Of a stretch of 64,000 nt of DNA, positions 37,748 through 46,500 are shown piece by piece. Under the pieces are notes generated by a model. That model saw nothing but the letters and a program-made list of their open reading frames with translations. It did no database searches and had not been told where the DNA came from. Source of the DNA: Pseudoxanthomonas sp. YR558 (GTDB lineage: Bacteria > Pseudomonadota > Gammaproteobacteria > Xanthomonadales > Xanthomonadaceae). Each line of letters begins with the position of its first letter. Within the stretch, counting starts at the first letter, position 1. The position numbers and the translations under genes are program-made. The stretch lies in NCBI RefSeq assembly GCF_900116385.1, contig NZ_FPCI01000001.1, forward strand, positions 1,426,001-1,490,000, given 5' to 3'.

Positions 37748-38415
37748 GGCAGCACCGGATTCGAGCCGCCGGGCAGCAGGCCGCCGCCGGCCCCGCCTTC
37801 GCTGCGTGCAAGCGTGACGATAAGGTCCGGCCAACGTCCGCCGCGCACCGCCTCCACTTCCACCTTGACCTGCAGCGGCAGCATTTCGGAGGTTTCCCAG
37901 CGGTCCTGCCATGGACCCAGACGGTTGTCCGCGTCCAGTCCCCGGTAGTGGAAGCGCACGGCACGCAGGCCATCGGCCAGACGCTCGGGACGCTGCGCTT
38001 CGGCGCGCTGCTCGAGGTCGTCCAGCGACGCGTCCGGCTGCGCCACCGAGAAGCCGACGAGCAGGCGCCCGTCGCCATCGGCCACCACGTCATGGAGGTA
38101 CGGGCCACCGTGTCCGAGGTAGTCTGGCAGGTCGGTCACGAAGCGCATGCGCTGCGGCGTGCCGATGAAGCGTGCCTGCCGCAGTGTGCTGCGGTCGGTG
38201 GCGAACACGATCGGCTGCGCCGAGGTGAGCCGCGCGCGCAGATAGCCATGCACGGCGCGCATGCGTTCGCTGGCCTGCGCCATGTCTTCGCCACGCGCCG
38301 CCACGGCCGTGGACGAACGCAACGTGGCAAACGCGAGCGCGAGGCCGGCCGCCATCAGCACCAGCGCGACCAGCACCTCGATCAGCGTGAACCCGCCCGC
38401 ATGCCGCCGCGTCAT
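37744..38415 (-). CDS. gspJ: Minor pseudopilin GspJ (XpsJ)
   Basis: The 223-residue minor pseudopilin has a prepilin leader MTRRHAGG followed by [21 protein letters not shown], with Glu at +5. The mature part is the large GspJ-type beta domain ([39 protein letters not shown]). The ATG at 38415 overlaps gspI by 4 bp. A longer frame upstream has no prepilin motif. Confidence 0.95.
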   Translation of the reverse strand: MTRRHAGGFTLIEVLVALVLMAAGLALAFATLRSSTAVAARGEDMAQASERMRAVHGYLRARLTSAQPIVFATDRSTLRQARFIGTPQRMRFVTDLPDYLGHGGPYLHDVVADGDGRLLVGFSVAQPDASLDDLEQRAEAQRPERLADGLRAVRFHYRGLDADNRLGPWQDRWETSEMLPLQVKVEVEAVRGGRWPDLIVTLARSEGGAGGGLLPGGSNPVLP

Positions 38416-38840
38416 GGTGGCGCCGCCTGATTGATGTCGCGTGGCGCAAGTCGCAGCGTTCGCCATTGCAGCGACTGCCCGCGTTCGGTGCCCCAACGCA
38501 CGAGCAGACGTACGTCGAGGAGTTGCGGTGCGCCCGGATCGAGCTGCGCACGCGATGCGAGTGGATCGGCAAACGGCGACACCTCCAGCGTCCACTGGTA
38601 GCGCCCGCGATCGAAGTCGCCTTCGCGTTGCCCGGGCTGCAGCGCCTCGCCGGAACCCAGCTGCGCCAGCAACGACTGCGCGTGCAAGGTGGCGCGACTG
38701 CTGTCGGCGGACTGCCTTACCTGTCGCGCCGCGCCGGACAGCGCGCCAAGCACGAGCGTCAGTGCCAAGGCCAGCAATGCGAAAGCGACGAGCACCTCGA
38801 GCAGGGTGAAGCCGTGCTGGCGCGCGCGCGATGCTGGCAT
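38412..38840 (-). CDS. gspI: Minor pseudopilin GspI (XpsI)
   Basis: The 142-residue minor pseudopilin begins MPASRARQHG, with cleavage before FTLLEVLVAFALLALALTLVLGA and Glu at +5. The short mature domain ends [16 protein letters not shown]. It nucleates pseudopilus assembly with GspJ and GspK. The start at 38840 shares one base with the gspH stop. An upstream extension of the frame lacks prepilin features. Confidence 0.94.
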   Translation of the reverse strand: MPASRARQHGFTLLEVLVAFALLALALTLVLGALSGAARQVRQSADSSRATLHAQSLLAQLGSGEALQPGQREGDFDRGRYQWTLEVSPFADPLASRAQLDPGAPQLLDVRLLVRWGTERGQSLQWRTLRLAPRDINQAAPP

Positions 38841-39364
38841 CACTGCACCGCTCCGATCGTCTCGCGCGACACTCGCACCTCGCCGGTGAGCCAGGCGACA
38901 TCGACGCTCCATGCCGCGCGTTCCGCCGTCAGCGTCACCCGGCCGCCCGTGGCACCGCCATCGGGGAAGAACAGGATCGCGCCTTCGCCGGCGCGCGCCT
39001 GCGCTTGCCGCGCACCGGTGAAGCTCACCGCCAGCGCCGGATCGATGCGGCCGCGATGGTCGCCGGCCGCTTCCCAGCGATGACCGCGCGGATCGATGCG
39101 GAAGCGCTGCGGCTCGCCGGTGGCGATCGCGCGCGCGCGGGTATAGCGTAGTTGCGCGGCGATCTCCTTGGATTCGGAACGCAGCTTGATGCCCTCGAGA
39201 CCGCCGGTGAACGCCATCGCCGCCAGCAGGGCCGCGGCCGCCATCAGCGCGAGGACGAGCAGCGTTTCAAGCAGCGTGAAACCCGCCAGCGAGGCACGTC
39301 CTACGACGACATGTCCTGCAACGGCACGCGCGGAAGGACGCGATGGCAGGGCGCAGGCAGCCAT
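38840..39364 (-). CDS. gspH: Minor pseudopilin GspH (XpsH)
   Basis: The 174-residue minor pseudopilin has an unusually long leader of 28 residues before FTLLETLLVLALMAAAALLAAMAF, with Glu at +5 (residue 33). The mature domain contains RYTRARAIATGEPQRFRIDPRGHRW, typical of GspH. Downstream of gspG by 18 bp. The long leader is as annotated from the only nearby ATG. Confidence 0.93.
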   Translation of the reverse strand: MAACALPSRPSARAVAGHVVVGRASLAGFTLLETLLVLALMAAAALLAAMAFTGGLEGIKLRSESKEIAAQLRYTRARAIATGEPQRFRIDPRGHRWEAAGDHRGRIDPALAVSFTGARQAQARAGEGAILFFPDGGATGGRVTLTAERAAWSVDVAWLTGEVRVSRETIGAVQ

Positions 39365-39382
39365 GGCGGCGGACGTGGACGC

Positions 39383-39817
39383 TTACTCGTTCTTGATGTC
39401 GGCGTTCACACTGTCGCCGCCGGCCTTGCCATCGGCGCCAAGGCTGATCAGGTCGAAACGCTGCGACTCGCCGGGGATCCGGTACTCGATGGCGTTCTTC
39501 CAGGGATCCTTCAGTTCGCTTTCCTTCGCATACGGGCCCAACCAGCCGGTCGCATTGCCGGGCTGGGTGACCAGGTCGGAGAGCTGCGCGGGATAGCTGC
39601 CGGTGTCGAGCTGGTAGGTCTCGATCTTGCCGGAGAGCGTCTGCAGCTGCGACTGCGCCAACTTCACCTTGCCGCTGTCCGCGCCGCCCATCACGCGGCT
39701 GCCGACAAGCACCAGGATGCCGCCGATCAGGACCAGCACGATGATGATCTCCAGCAGGCTGAAACCCTGCTGCGAACGGAGGGAGCGGAAGGCGGGATTG
39801 GGACGCGTGCGGGACAT
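39383..39817 (-). CDS. gspG: Major pseudopilin GspG (XpsG)
   Basis: The 144-residue major pseudopilin forms the pseudopilus shaft. The leader MSRTRPNPAFRSLRSQQG is cut before FSLLEIIIVLVLIGGILV (Glu at +5). The mature domain has the GspG signatures QTLSGKIETYQLDTGSYP, GWLGPYAKESELKDPWKN and FDLISLGADGKAGGDSVNADI, which contain the calcium-site region. It follows gspF by 22 bp. Confidence 0.97.
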   Translation of the reverse strand: MSRTRPNPAFRSLRSQQGFSLLEIIIVLVLIGGILVLVGSRVMGGADSGKVKLAQSQLQTLSGKIETYQLDTGSYPAQLSDLVTQPGNATGWLGPYAKESELKDPWKNAIEYRIPGESQRFDLISLGADGKAGGDSVNADIKNE

Positions 39818-39839
39818 GGTCTCGGGCTCTCCAGTGAAC

Positions 39840-41054
39840 TCAGTTGATGGCGCCGGTCAAATCGTACAGAGGGACCAGCACGGCGATGATGACGACGCCC
39901 ACCACCGCGGCCAGGACCAGGGTGATGGCAGGCACCAGGGCGGCCAGCATACGGTCCAGCACCTGAGCGGTTTCCTGCTCGAAGGTCTCGGCCGTCTTCA
40001 GCAACATGCTGTCCAGGGCGCCCGACTCCTCGCCCACCTGGATCATCTGCAGTGCCAGGCGGGGAAAGCGCTTGCCCTTGCCCAGCGAGGCGGACAGGCC
40101 ATGGCCATTCTTCACGTCGTCGGCTGCGGCGTCGACAGCGGCGGCCAGGGCACGGTTGCCCAGCACGTTGCGGGCGATGCCCAGCGCTGTCAGCAGCGGC
40201 ACGCCGTTCTTCAGCAGCGTGCCCAGCGTGCGGGCCAGCCGAGCGGTCTCCAGGCGGGCCAGCAACGGACCGGCGAGCGGACGACCCAACAACCACGCGT
40301 CAAGCCGGGCACGAAAGGCGGGGTCGCGGCGGCGGCGGTCGAACCACAGCATCGCGAGCGCCGGCACGGCGATCAGCACGAACCAGAAATCACGGACGAA
40401 GCTGCCGATCCACAGCACGCCGCGGGTGAACCAAGGCAGCGTCACATCCAGGCTCTCGTACATCACCGCGAACTGTGGCACCACGTAGCCCAGCAGGAAC
40501 AACAGCGCCAGCCCCACCACCACCAGCAGGATCGCCGGGTAGACCAGCGCATTGATCACGCGGCCCTTCAACGCACGCGTGCGCTCCAGGTAATCGCCCA
40601 ACCGCTGCAGCGTTTCGTGCAGGCTGCCGCCCGCCTCGCCGGCACGCACCATGTTGACGTACAACCGCGAGAAGAGGCCGTGCTGCCGCTCCAGTGCGGC
40701 CGACAACGGCGCACCGCCGCGCACGCTGTCGCGGATGTCGGTGATCACCCGACGCGCTTTCTCGTCTTCGGGCAGGTCGAGCAGGATGCCGAGCGCGCGA
40801 TCCAACGGCTGCCCCGCGCCCAATAGCGTCGCGAGTTGCTGAGTGAATTGCACCAGCCGATCCCCAGCGAACGCATTCGGCCGCCATAGTTGCGCCCAGC
40901 TTCGGCCAGCGCCCGCGACCGCGAGCGCCGCTTCCACCGGCAGATGCCCCTGCTCCTGGAGGCGCAACACCACCTCGGCGTCGCTGGCGGCCTCCATCTG
41001 GCCCTCCAGCATTTCGCCATGCGCATTCAGGGCCTTGTAGCGGTAGAGCGGCAT
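39840..41054 (-). CDS. gspF: Type II secretion inner-membrane protein GspF (XpsF)
   Basis: The 404-residue polytopic platform protein has two GspF domains, each ending in a membrane helix pair. The first runs from about residue 70 (QFTQQLATLLGAGQPLDRAL) and the second from about 270 (ARLARTLGTLLKNGVPLLTALGIARNVLGN), with hydrophobic segments near 170 and 370. The N-terminal MPLYRYKALNAHGEMLEGQMEA is typical. It is the first gene of the contiguous block; gspE, normally its neighbour, lies about 9.8 kb away. The promoter for F-D must lie in the 122 bp downstream of the protease gene or read through from it. Confidence 0.96.
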   Translation of the reverse strand: MPLYRYKALNAHGEMLEGQMEAASDAEVVLRLQEQGHLPVEAALAVAGAGRSWAQLWRPNAFAGDRLVQFTQQLATLLGAGQPLDRALGILLDLPEDEKARRVITDIRDSVRGGAPLSAALERQHGLFSRLYVNMVRAGEAGGSLHETLQRLGDYLERTRALKGRVINALVYPAILLVVVGLALLFLLGYVVPQFAVMYESLDVTLPWFTRGVLWIGSFVRDFWFVLIAVPALAMLWFDRRRRDPAFRARLDAWLLGRPLAGPLLARLETARLARTLGTLLKNGVPLLTALGIARNVLGNRALAAAVDAAADDVKNGHGLSASLGKGKRFPRLALQMIQVGEESGALDSMLLKTAETFEQETAQVLDRMLAALVPAITLVLAAVVGVVIIAVLVPLYDLTGAIN

Positions 41055-41134
41055 GCGGGACGGGGTGACGGGGAATGCACCAACTTACCGCATTCGCCCG
41101 GCCAACGTCATGCGCACTGCCGCACGGAAACGGA

Positions 41135-41155
41135 CGGCCCCGATTCCCGGGGCCG
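41135..41155 (-). terminator. Hairpin between serine protease and gspF
   Basis: CGGCCCCG, loop ATTCC, CGGGGCCG lies 22 bp after the protease stop on the minus strand; the sequence beyond is TCCGTTTCCG, a poor T tract. It probably limits read-through into gspF. Confidence 0.55.
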
Positions 41156-41176
41156 CCGCATCCTGCCACCCGATCT

Positions 41177-42976
41177 TCAGGGTGATGTGAAGCCGCCGCG
41201 CACGCTGACGTTCGCGAACTTCGTCTTGCCCACCAGCGACACGTAGTACGTGCCCGCCTGGGGGGCGGCGATGTTGACCACCTCGTTGTTGCCCGGCCTT
41301 GCCGAACGCAGGTCGTAGTTCGTCGCGGTCGCGGCGCTGCCGAACTTGACATACACATCGGCATTGCCGGTGCCGCCATAGCTGATGAACGACAAGTTCG
41401 TCGCACCGGCCGGGACGACGAGGGCGTACTGAACCACCGCGTCCTTGGCGCCCATGTTGCCGCCGACGGCTACGTTGTTGGTCAGCACGGTCGCCGTGGG
41501 CGGCTCGCCCCCACCGATGACCGCCTGCACCGCCGCTGCGGCATTGACGATACCCGCACCGATCGGTCGGTTCGCAGGTGGCGCCACGGGGAATGGGCGC
41601 GCCGTCGACTTCAGCGTGGCCAGGATCTGCGCCGGCGTCAGCGGTGTTTCGGCAACGCTCTGCATCAGCGCGACCACGGCGGCGACGTGCGGCGCCGCCA
41701 TCGAGGTGCCGCCCATGCCGAAATAGGTTTCGGTGGTGGGCACCGTGGTACCGGCGTTGCCGGTAGACCACACATAGCCCCCCGGATTGCCGTCCACGCT
41801 GCCTCCGCCGCCCGGGGCGGAGATATCGATCCGCGCGCCATAGTTGGAATACGACGCGATGCCGCCGGTAATGCGCGTGGCGCCAACGGTGATCACGCCG
41901 GCGCAGTTGCCGGGGGAATAGCCACTGACATTGCCCGCATCGTTGCCCGCCGCTACGACCACGGTGCTGCCATTGGCGATGGCGATGTTGAAGGCGTTCT
42001 GCTCCACCGCGCTGCACGCGCCGGAACCGCCCAGGCTCAGGTTGATCACTTCCGCGGGATTGGCATTCGCGGGGACGCCGGCCACCGTGCCGCCGGACGC
42101 CCAGATCACCGCATCGGAGATGTCGGAGGTGTAGCCGCCGCAGCGACCAAGCACGCGCGCGGGCACGACCTTCGCATTGAACGCGCCGCCGGCCATGCCC
42201 TTCGCGTTGTTGGTCACTTCGGCCACCGTGCCCGCCACGTGTGTGCCGTGCCAACTGCTGTCCTGCACCGGCGAGCCCGTGTAGCACTCGCTCGCGACAG
42301 GATTCCAGTCGCCTTCGTCGCGGGGATTGGCATCGCGTCCGTCGCCATCGCGGGACACGAACGTGTCGCTGATGAAGTCGTAGCCGGGATGGATGTTCGC
42401 ATCCAAGTCACTGTGCGTGGTGATGCCCGTATCTAGCACCGCGACCACCACACCGGCACCGGTCGCGCTGTCCCACGCCGTCGGCAGGTTGATGCCGCCG
42501 ACCGGATCTTTGAAATGCCACTGGTACTGGTTGTAGTAGGTGTCGTTGGGCACCAGGCGCGCGTAACGGCGCGCATCCACTTCCACGAACTCCACGTCAG
42601 GATCCGTCGCCAGTTGGCGGAGCAGGCTTTCCGCTTCCACGCGGTCGAGCTTGCGCGACGTCTGCACCAGGTCCGCGCCGATGCCGAGGCGGCGCAGCTT
42701 CGCCGCGCTCACCGCCTTGCCGTTCGCCGCGCCGAGGGCGGAGCGCGAAACCGCGCCGAGCAGGGAGCGCTGCAACGTCGCGCTGTTCGCGCGCGCGGCG
42801 CTGCCATCGCGGTATTTCACGATGAATCGATCATAGGTTTGGCCATCGCGCAGTCCAGCGGTACTGACATCGCCCGCCGAGGCCGAGCCTGCGAAGGCGC
42901 CCAGCGCGACGATTGCGGCGAGTGCAGCAACAAGGGGGCGACGACGCGAATTTCGGAAAGAAGAATGTGGATTCAC
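41177..42976 (-). CDS. Secreted S8 family serine protease (subtilase)
   Basis: The 599-residue exoprotease has a signal peptide (cut near ASA, residue 34), an I9-type propeptide (about 45-140), and a subtilisin-like catalytic domain with Asp182 (AVLDTGITTHSDLD), His243 (SSWHGTHVAGT), oxyanion Asn345 (AAGND) and Ser425 (GTSMAAPHVAA). A C-terminal PPC domain (about 500-597, FISYGGTGNADVYVKFG) completes it. This resembles Xanthomonas extracellular protease PrtA, a T2SS substrate; secretion here is inferred. The start is GTG at 42976, with GGAGCAGG upstream. It lies between gspE and gspF, inside the split secretion cluster. Confidence 0.94.
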   Translation of the reverse strand: MNPHSSFRNSRRRPLVAALAAIVALGAFAGSASAGDVSTAGLRDGQTYDRFIVKYRDGSAARANSATLQRSLLGAVSRSALGAANGKAVSAAKLRRLGIGADLVQTSRKLDRVEAESLLRQLATDPDVEFVEVDARRYARLVPNDTYYNQYQWHFKDPVGGINLPTAWDSATGAGVVVAVLDTGITTHSDLDANIHPGYDFISDTFVSRDGDGRDANPRDEGDWNPVASECYTGSPVQDSSWHGTHVAGTVAEVTNNAKGMAGGAFNAKVVPARVLGRCGGYTSDISDAVIWASGGTVAGVPANANPAEVINLSLGGSGACSAVEQNAFNIAIANGSTVVVAAGNDAGNVSGYSPGNCAGVITVGATRITGGIASYSNYGARIDISAPGGGGSVDGNPGGYVWSTGNAGTTVPTTETYFGMGGTSMAAPHVAAVVALMQSVAETPLTPAQILATLKSTARPFPVAPPANRPIGAGIVNAAAAVQAVIGGGEPPTATVLTNNVAVGGNMGAKDAVVQYALVVPAGATNLSFISYGGTGNADVYVKFGSAATATNYDLRSARPGNNEVVNIAAPQAGTYYVSLVGKTKFANVSVRGGFTSP

Positions 42977-43576
42977 TTGACCTGCTCCATGTCTACAAGG
43001 ATGAACGAACTGGTTAACCCGTTTACAACGTGCCTACTCAACGACTTGCGACTTCCCTTTCAAGCGCATCGTGCACGTACCCCTGTTTACCTGCACCGAC
43101 ACTCTTCACGCGAAGAACACATCTTCTGCACACGCTCTACACATGGCATTAACGCCTTGTTTTAAGCACTTTCATCGCGCTTCCAAGAACGTAGCAAATC
43201 TCTCGCAAATTGCACAACGCGGTTGTAGTGTTCGATCACACGGAGTGTTTTGGTGTCATCTCGGGATGAGGGGATGGGGAATGCGGGCATCTTTCGCGGT
43301 CGCGAAATCTTGTTTCACGGACTCACTTGCACGTCTTTCAGGACGCGATGCGGCATCGTCGCGTTCTTCGCGAATCAGGCGGCGCTCCAGCGCTAACCCT
43401 TCCGTCTTCGACGCATTTTTCCCTCTCGCCTCTTCCGCTCCGTTCGACACGGCCATGCGCGTCCCCTGTCGCGTGCCGTGTTGCCCGTTGCCCTGACGTA
43501 GTCCGCCTTGACCCCATGCCATACCGGCATGGGTGCTGTCGTATTCCCCCGAAAACACAGATGAAGGACGTGATCC
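42977..43576. other. 600-bp divergent intergenic region (protease / adhesin)
   Basis: No convincing gene is seen. The first 300 bp are A/T-richer than the genes and should carry the protease promoter and probably that of the adhesin. Seen within: a TTAACCCGTTTACA element at 43014-43027 whose right half equals that of the operator before the GH43 gene, a perfect ACAAC-GCG-GTTGT palindrome at 43214-43226, and an ACAC-GGA-GTGT repeat at about 43236. AAGGA precedes the adhesin ATG by 8 bp. Confidence 0.6.
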
Positions 43577-46500
43577 ATGAACAGGATTTACAGCAAGGTG
43601 TGGAACCCCTCCCTCGGCATGCTGGTAGTGGCCTCCGAGTTCGCACGTCGTGCGCATGGTGTGATGTCGTCTGGAGCGCGCGTGCGTGCGCGCCTGGGCG
43701 TCACGCTATTGGTCTCGGCACTGCTCGCGGGCGCGCCATTCGGCGCCGCACTGGCCCACGACAAACAGAAAGGCCAACAGCAGAACGAAAAACCGCAGAT
43801 AGGGACGGGGCCCGCCTACTGTGTTGATGCGCGCGGGAATCCGATCAAGGATGGCCGTCCGGGCGAGAATGCCGTGTCGTGCGGTGATGGCGTCGATGCC
43901 TCCGGCCGCCACGCGGTCGCCGTAGGCTACAAGAGCATCGCGAACAAGAGCGGTGCCACCGCCGTGGGTGGGCTTGCCGAAGCCACCGGCGTGAACGCCA
44001 CCGCCGTGGGCTACGACAGCAGTGCGAGCGCGCAAGGTGCGACCGCACTGGGCAGCCAGAGCAACGCGACCAGCACCAACGCGACTGCCGTCGGCACTTC
44101 GGCGAATGCGACCGGCACGGGCGCCAGTGCCGTAGGCACCGGAAGCAGCGCCTCTGGCGCGTACGCCAGCGCGCTCGGCAGTGCTTCCTCAGCGTCGGGA
44201 GCGCAAGCCTTGGCCGCGGGGCACACCAGCAGCGCGACCGGCATCGCTACGGTGGCGATCGGCGGCTTCGCGAACGCCTCGGGCGCCTTTGACACGGCGC
44301 TGGGTTATGGCGCCGATGCCAGCGGCGGCGACAGCACCGCACTGGGTTCGGGCTCGATCGCGACCGGTTACAACAGCGTTGCCGTAGGCGGTTCCCTGCT
44401 CGGCTTGCTGCCGACCGAAGCCTCCGGTGATTTCTCCACCGCGGTCGGTGGCGGCGCGTGGGCGCCCGGCACGAACGCGACAGCCGTCGGCAATCTGGCG
44501 TCTGCCAGCGCAGACAACAGTGTGGCGCTCGGTGGCGACTCGATCGCCGATCGCGAAGACACCGTCTCCGTCGGCAGCGCCGGCAACGAGCGCCAGATCA
44601 CCAACGTCGCCGCAGGCACGGAAGGCACCGACGCGGTGAATCTCGACCAGTTGAACGCGGTGGCCGAAGCGTCGGAGAACGCGACCCGTTACTTCAAGGC
44701 GAACGGTGAGGGCGATGGCAGTGATGACGCCGTCGCCACTGGCGACTACGCCACGGCCTCCGGTTCTGCTGCGCTCGCAGAGGGCGTCGGCGCAACGGCG
44801 ACCGGCTCCGGCGCGTTCGCGTTGGCAGACGGCGCAACCGCCACCGGCTTCAATGCCACCGCCACCGGTGCGAACAGCGTCGCCAATGGCGCGGGTGCGC
44901 AGGCGGGCGGCGCGGGCGCGGTCGCCATCGGCGGACAGCGTCAGCTGTTCGACGAGAACGGCGATCCGTTGCTCGACGAAGACGGCAATCCGATCTATGC
45001 GAGCACCGAAGCCACGGCGGACGATGCCACCGCCCTCGGCGCCGGTGCGGTCGCAGGCGAGGTCGGCGCGAGTGCCATGGGCGCGGGCGCCAATGCAAGC
45101 GGTGCTTACTCCACCGCCCTGGGAACCGAGGCCTCCGCGGCTGAAACGCAGTCGACGGCGGTCGGCTTCCGCAGCAGTGCGGGCGGACTCGCGTCGACGA
45201 CGGTCGGCGGCTACAGCAACGCGGGCGGCGATTTCGCATCGGCATTCGGTTACGGCGCCGATGCCGCCGGTAGCGGCGCGACCGCCGTCGGCGAAGGCGC
45301 GAGCGCCGGTGGCGACGAAAGCACCGCGGTCGGCGGCACTACGTTCTTTGGGCTGATCAACACGCGTGCGAGCGGCACGGGGGGATCGGCCTTCGGCAAC
45401 GGCGCTTGGGCCACTGGCGAGTACAGCACGGCCATCGGTCACAACAGCTACGCCGACGGCGACGAGAGCGTGGCCCTCGGCGTGAACGCCGTGGCCGGCG
45501 CCAGCAACAGCGTGGCGATCGGCGCGAATTCGTGGAACGACCGCGACAACACCGTCTCGGTAGGCGACATCGGCGCAGAACGCCAGATCACCAACGTCGC
45601 CGCAGGCACGGAAGGCACCGACGCGGTGAATCTCGACCAGTTGGACGCGGTGGCCGAAGCGTCGGAGAACGCGACCCGTTACTTCAAGGCGAACGGTGAG
45701 GGCGATGGCAGTGATGACGCCGTCGCCACTGGCGACTACGCCACGGCCTCCGGTTCTGCTGCGCTCGCAGAGGGCGTCGGCGCAACGGCGACCGGCTCCG
45801 GCGCGTTCGCGCTGGCAGACGGCGCAACCGCCACCGGCTTCAATGCCACCGCCACGGGCAGCAACAGCGTCGCCACCGGCAGCAGCGCGGAGGCCAGCGG
45901 CGAATCCAGCATCGCCATCGGCGGGCAGGTGGACGCGTTCGACGCCGACGGCAACCCGATCACCGTCAATACCGTGGCATCCGGCCTCGGCGCCACGGCG
46001 ATCGGTTCGGGCAGTCTGGCCTCGGGGCTCGGCAGTTCGTCCTTCGGTGTGCTCAGCGAGGCGAGTGGCGAAGCCAGCTCCGCCTTCGGCTATGGCAGCA
46101 GCGCCACCGGGGCCTATGCGTCCAGCTTCGGTCACGCCAGCGGCGCGACCGGTGACTACAGCGTCGCCATTGGCGGGCCGGCAGACCTGATCCCCGGCTT
46201 CGGTCTGCTCGTGTACACGCAAGCCAGTGGCTTCAGTGCAGCGGCCTTCGGCGCGGGCGCGATCGCGGCCGGCGACTACAGCCTGGCGGCTGGCAGTCTG
46301 TCGGAAGCATCAGGACTGGAGAGCACGGCGGCAGGCTTCTTCTCTTATGCGCCTGGCGATTACGCCACGGCGCTGGGCGCGGAGTCCTGGGCCAGCGGCG
46401 ACAACAGCACCGCGGTCGGCTTCTACAGCACGGCGTTGGGCGACAACAGCGTCGCTCTTGGCGCGAATTCGACGGCAGATCGCGACAACACGGTCTCGGT

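Noticed and set aside
43226..43245. A CRP/Clp-like site (TCACA half-site) upstream of the adhesin
   Set aside because: Only one half-site matches at the required spacing, so it is not better than chance.
44189..46222. A 677-codon antisense open frame inside the adhesin gene, with repeated peptide blocks
   Set aside because: Its repeats mirror the adhesin DNA repeats; there is no start context or known domain, and the sense strand is a clear type Vc autotransporter.
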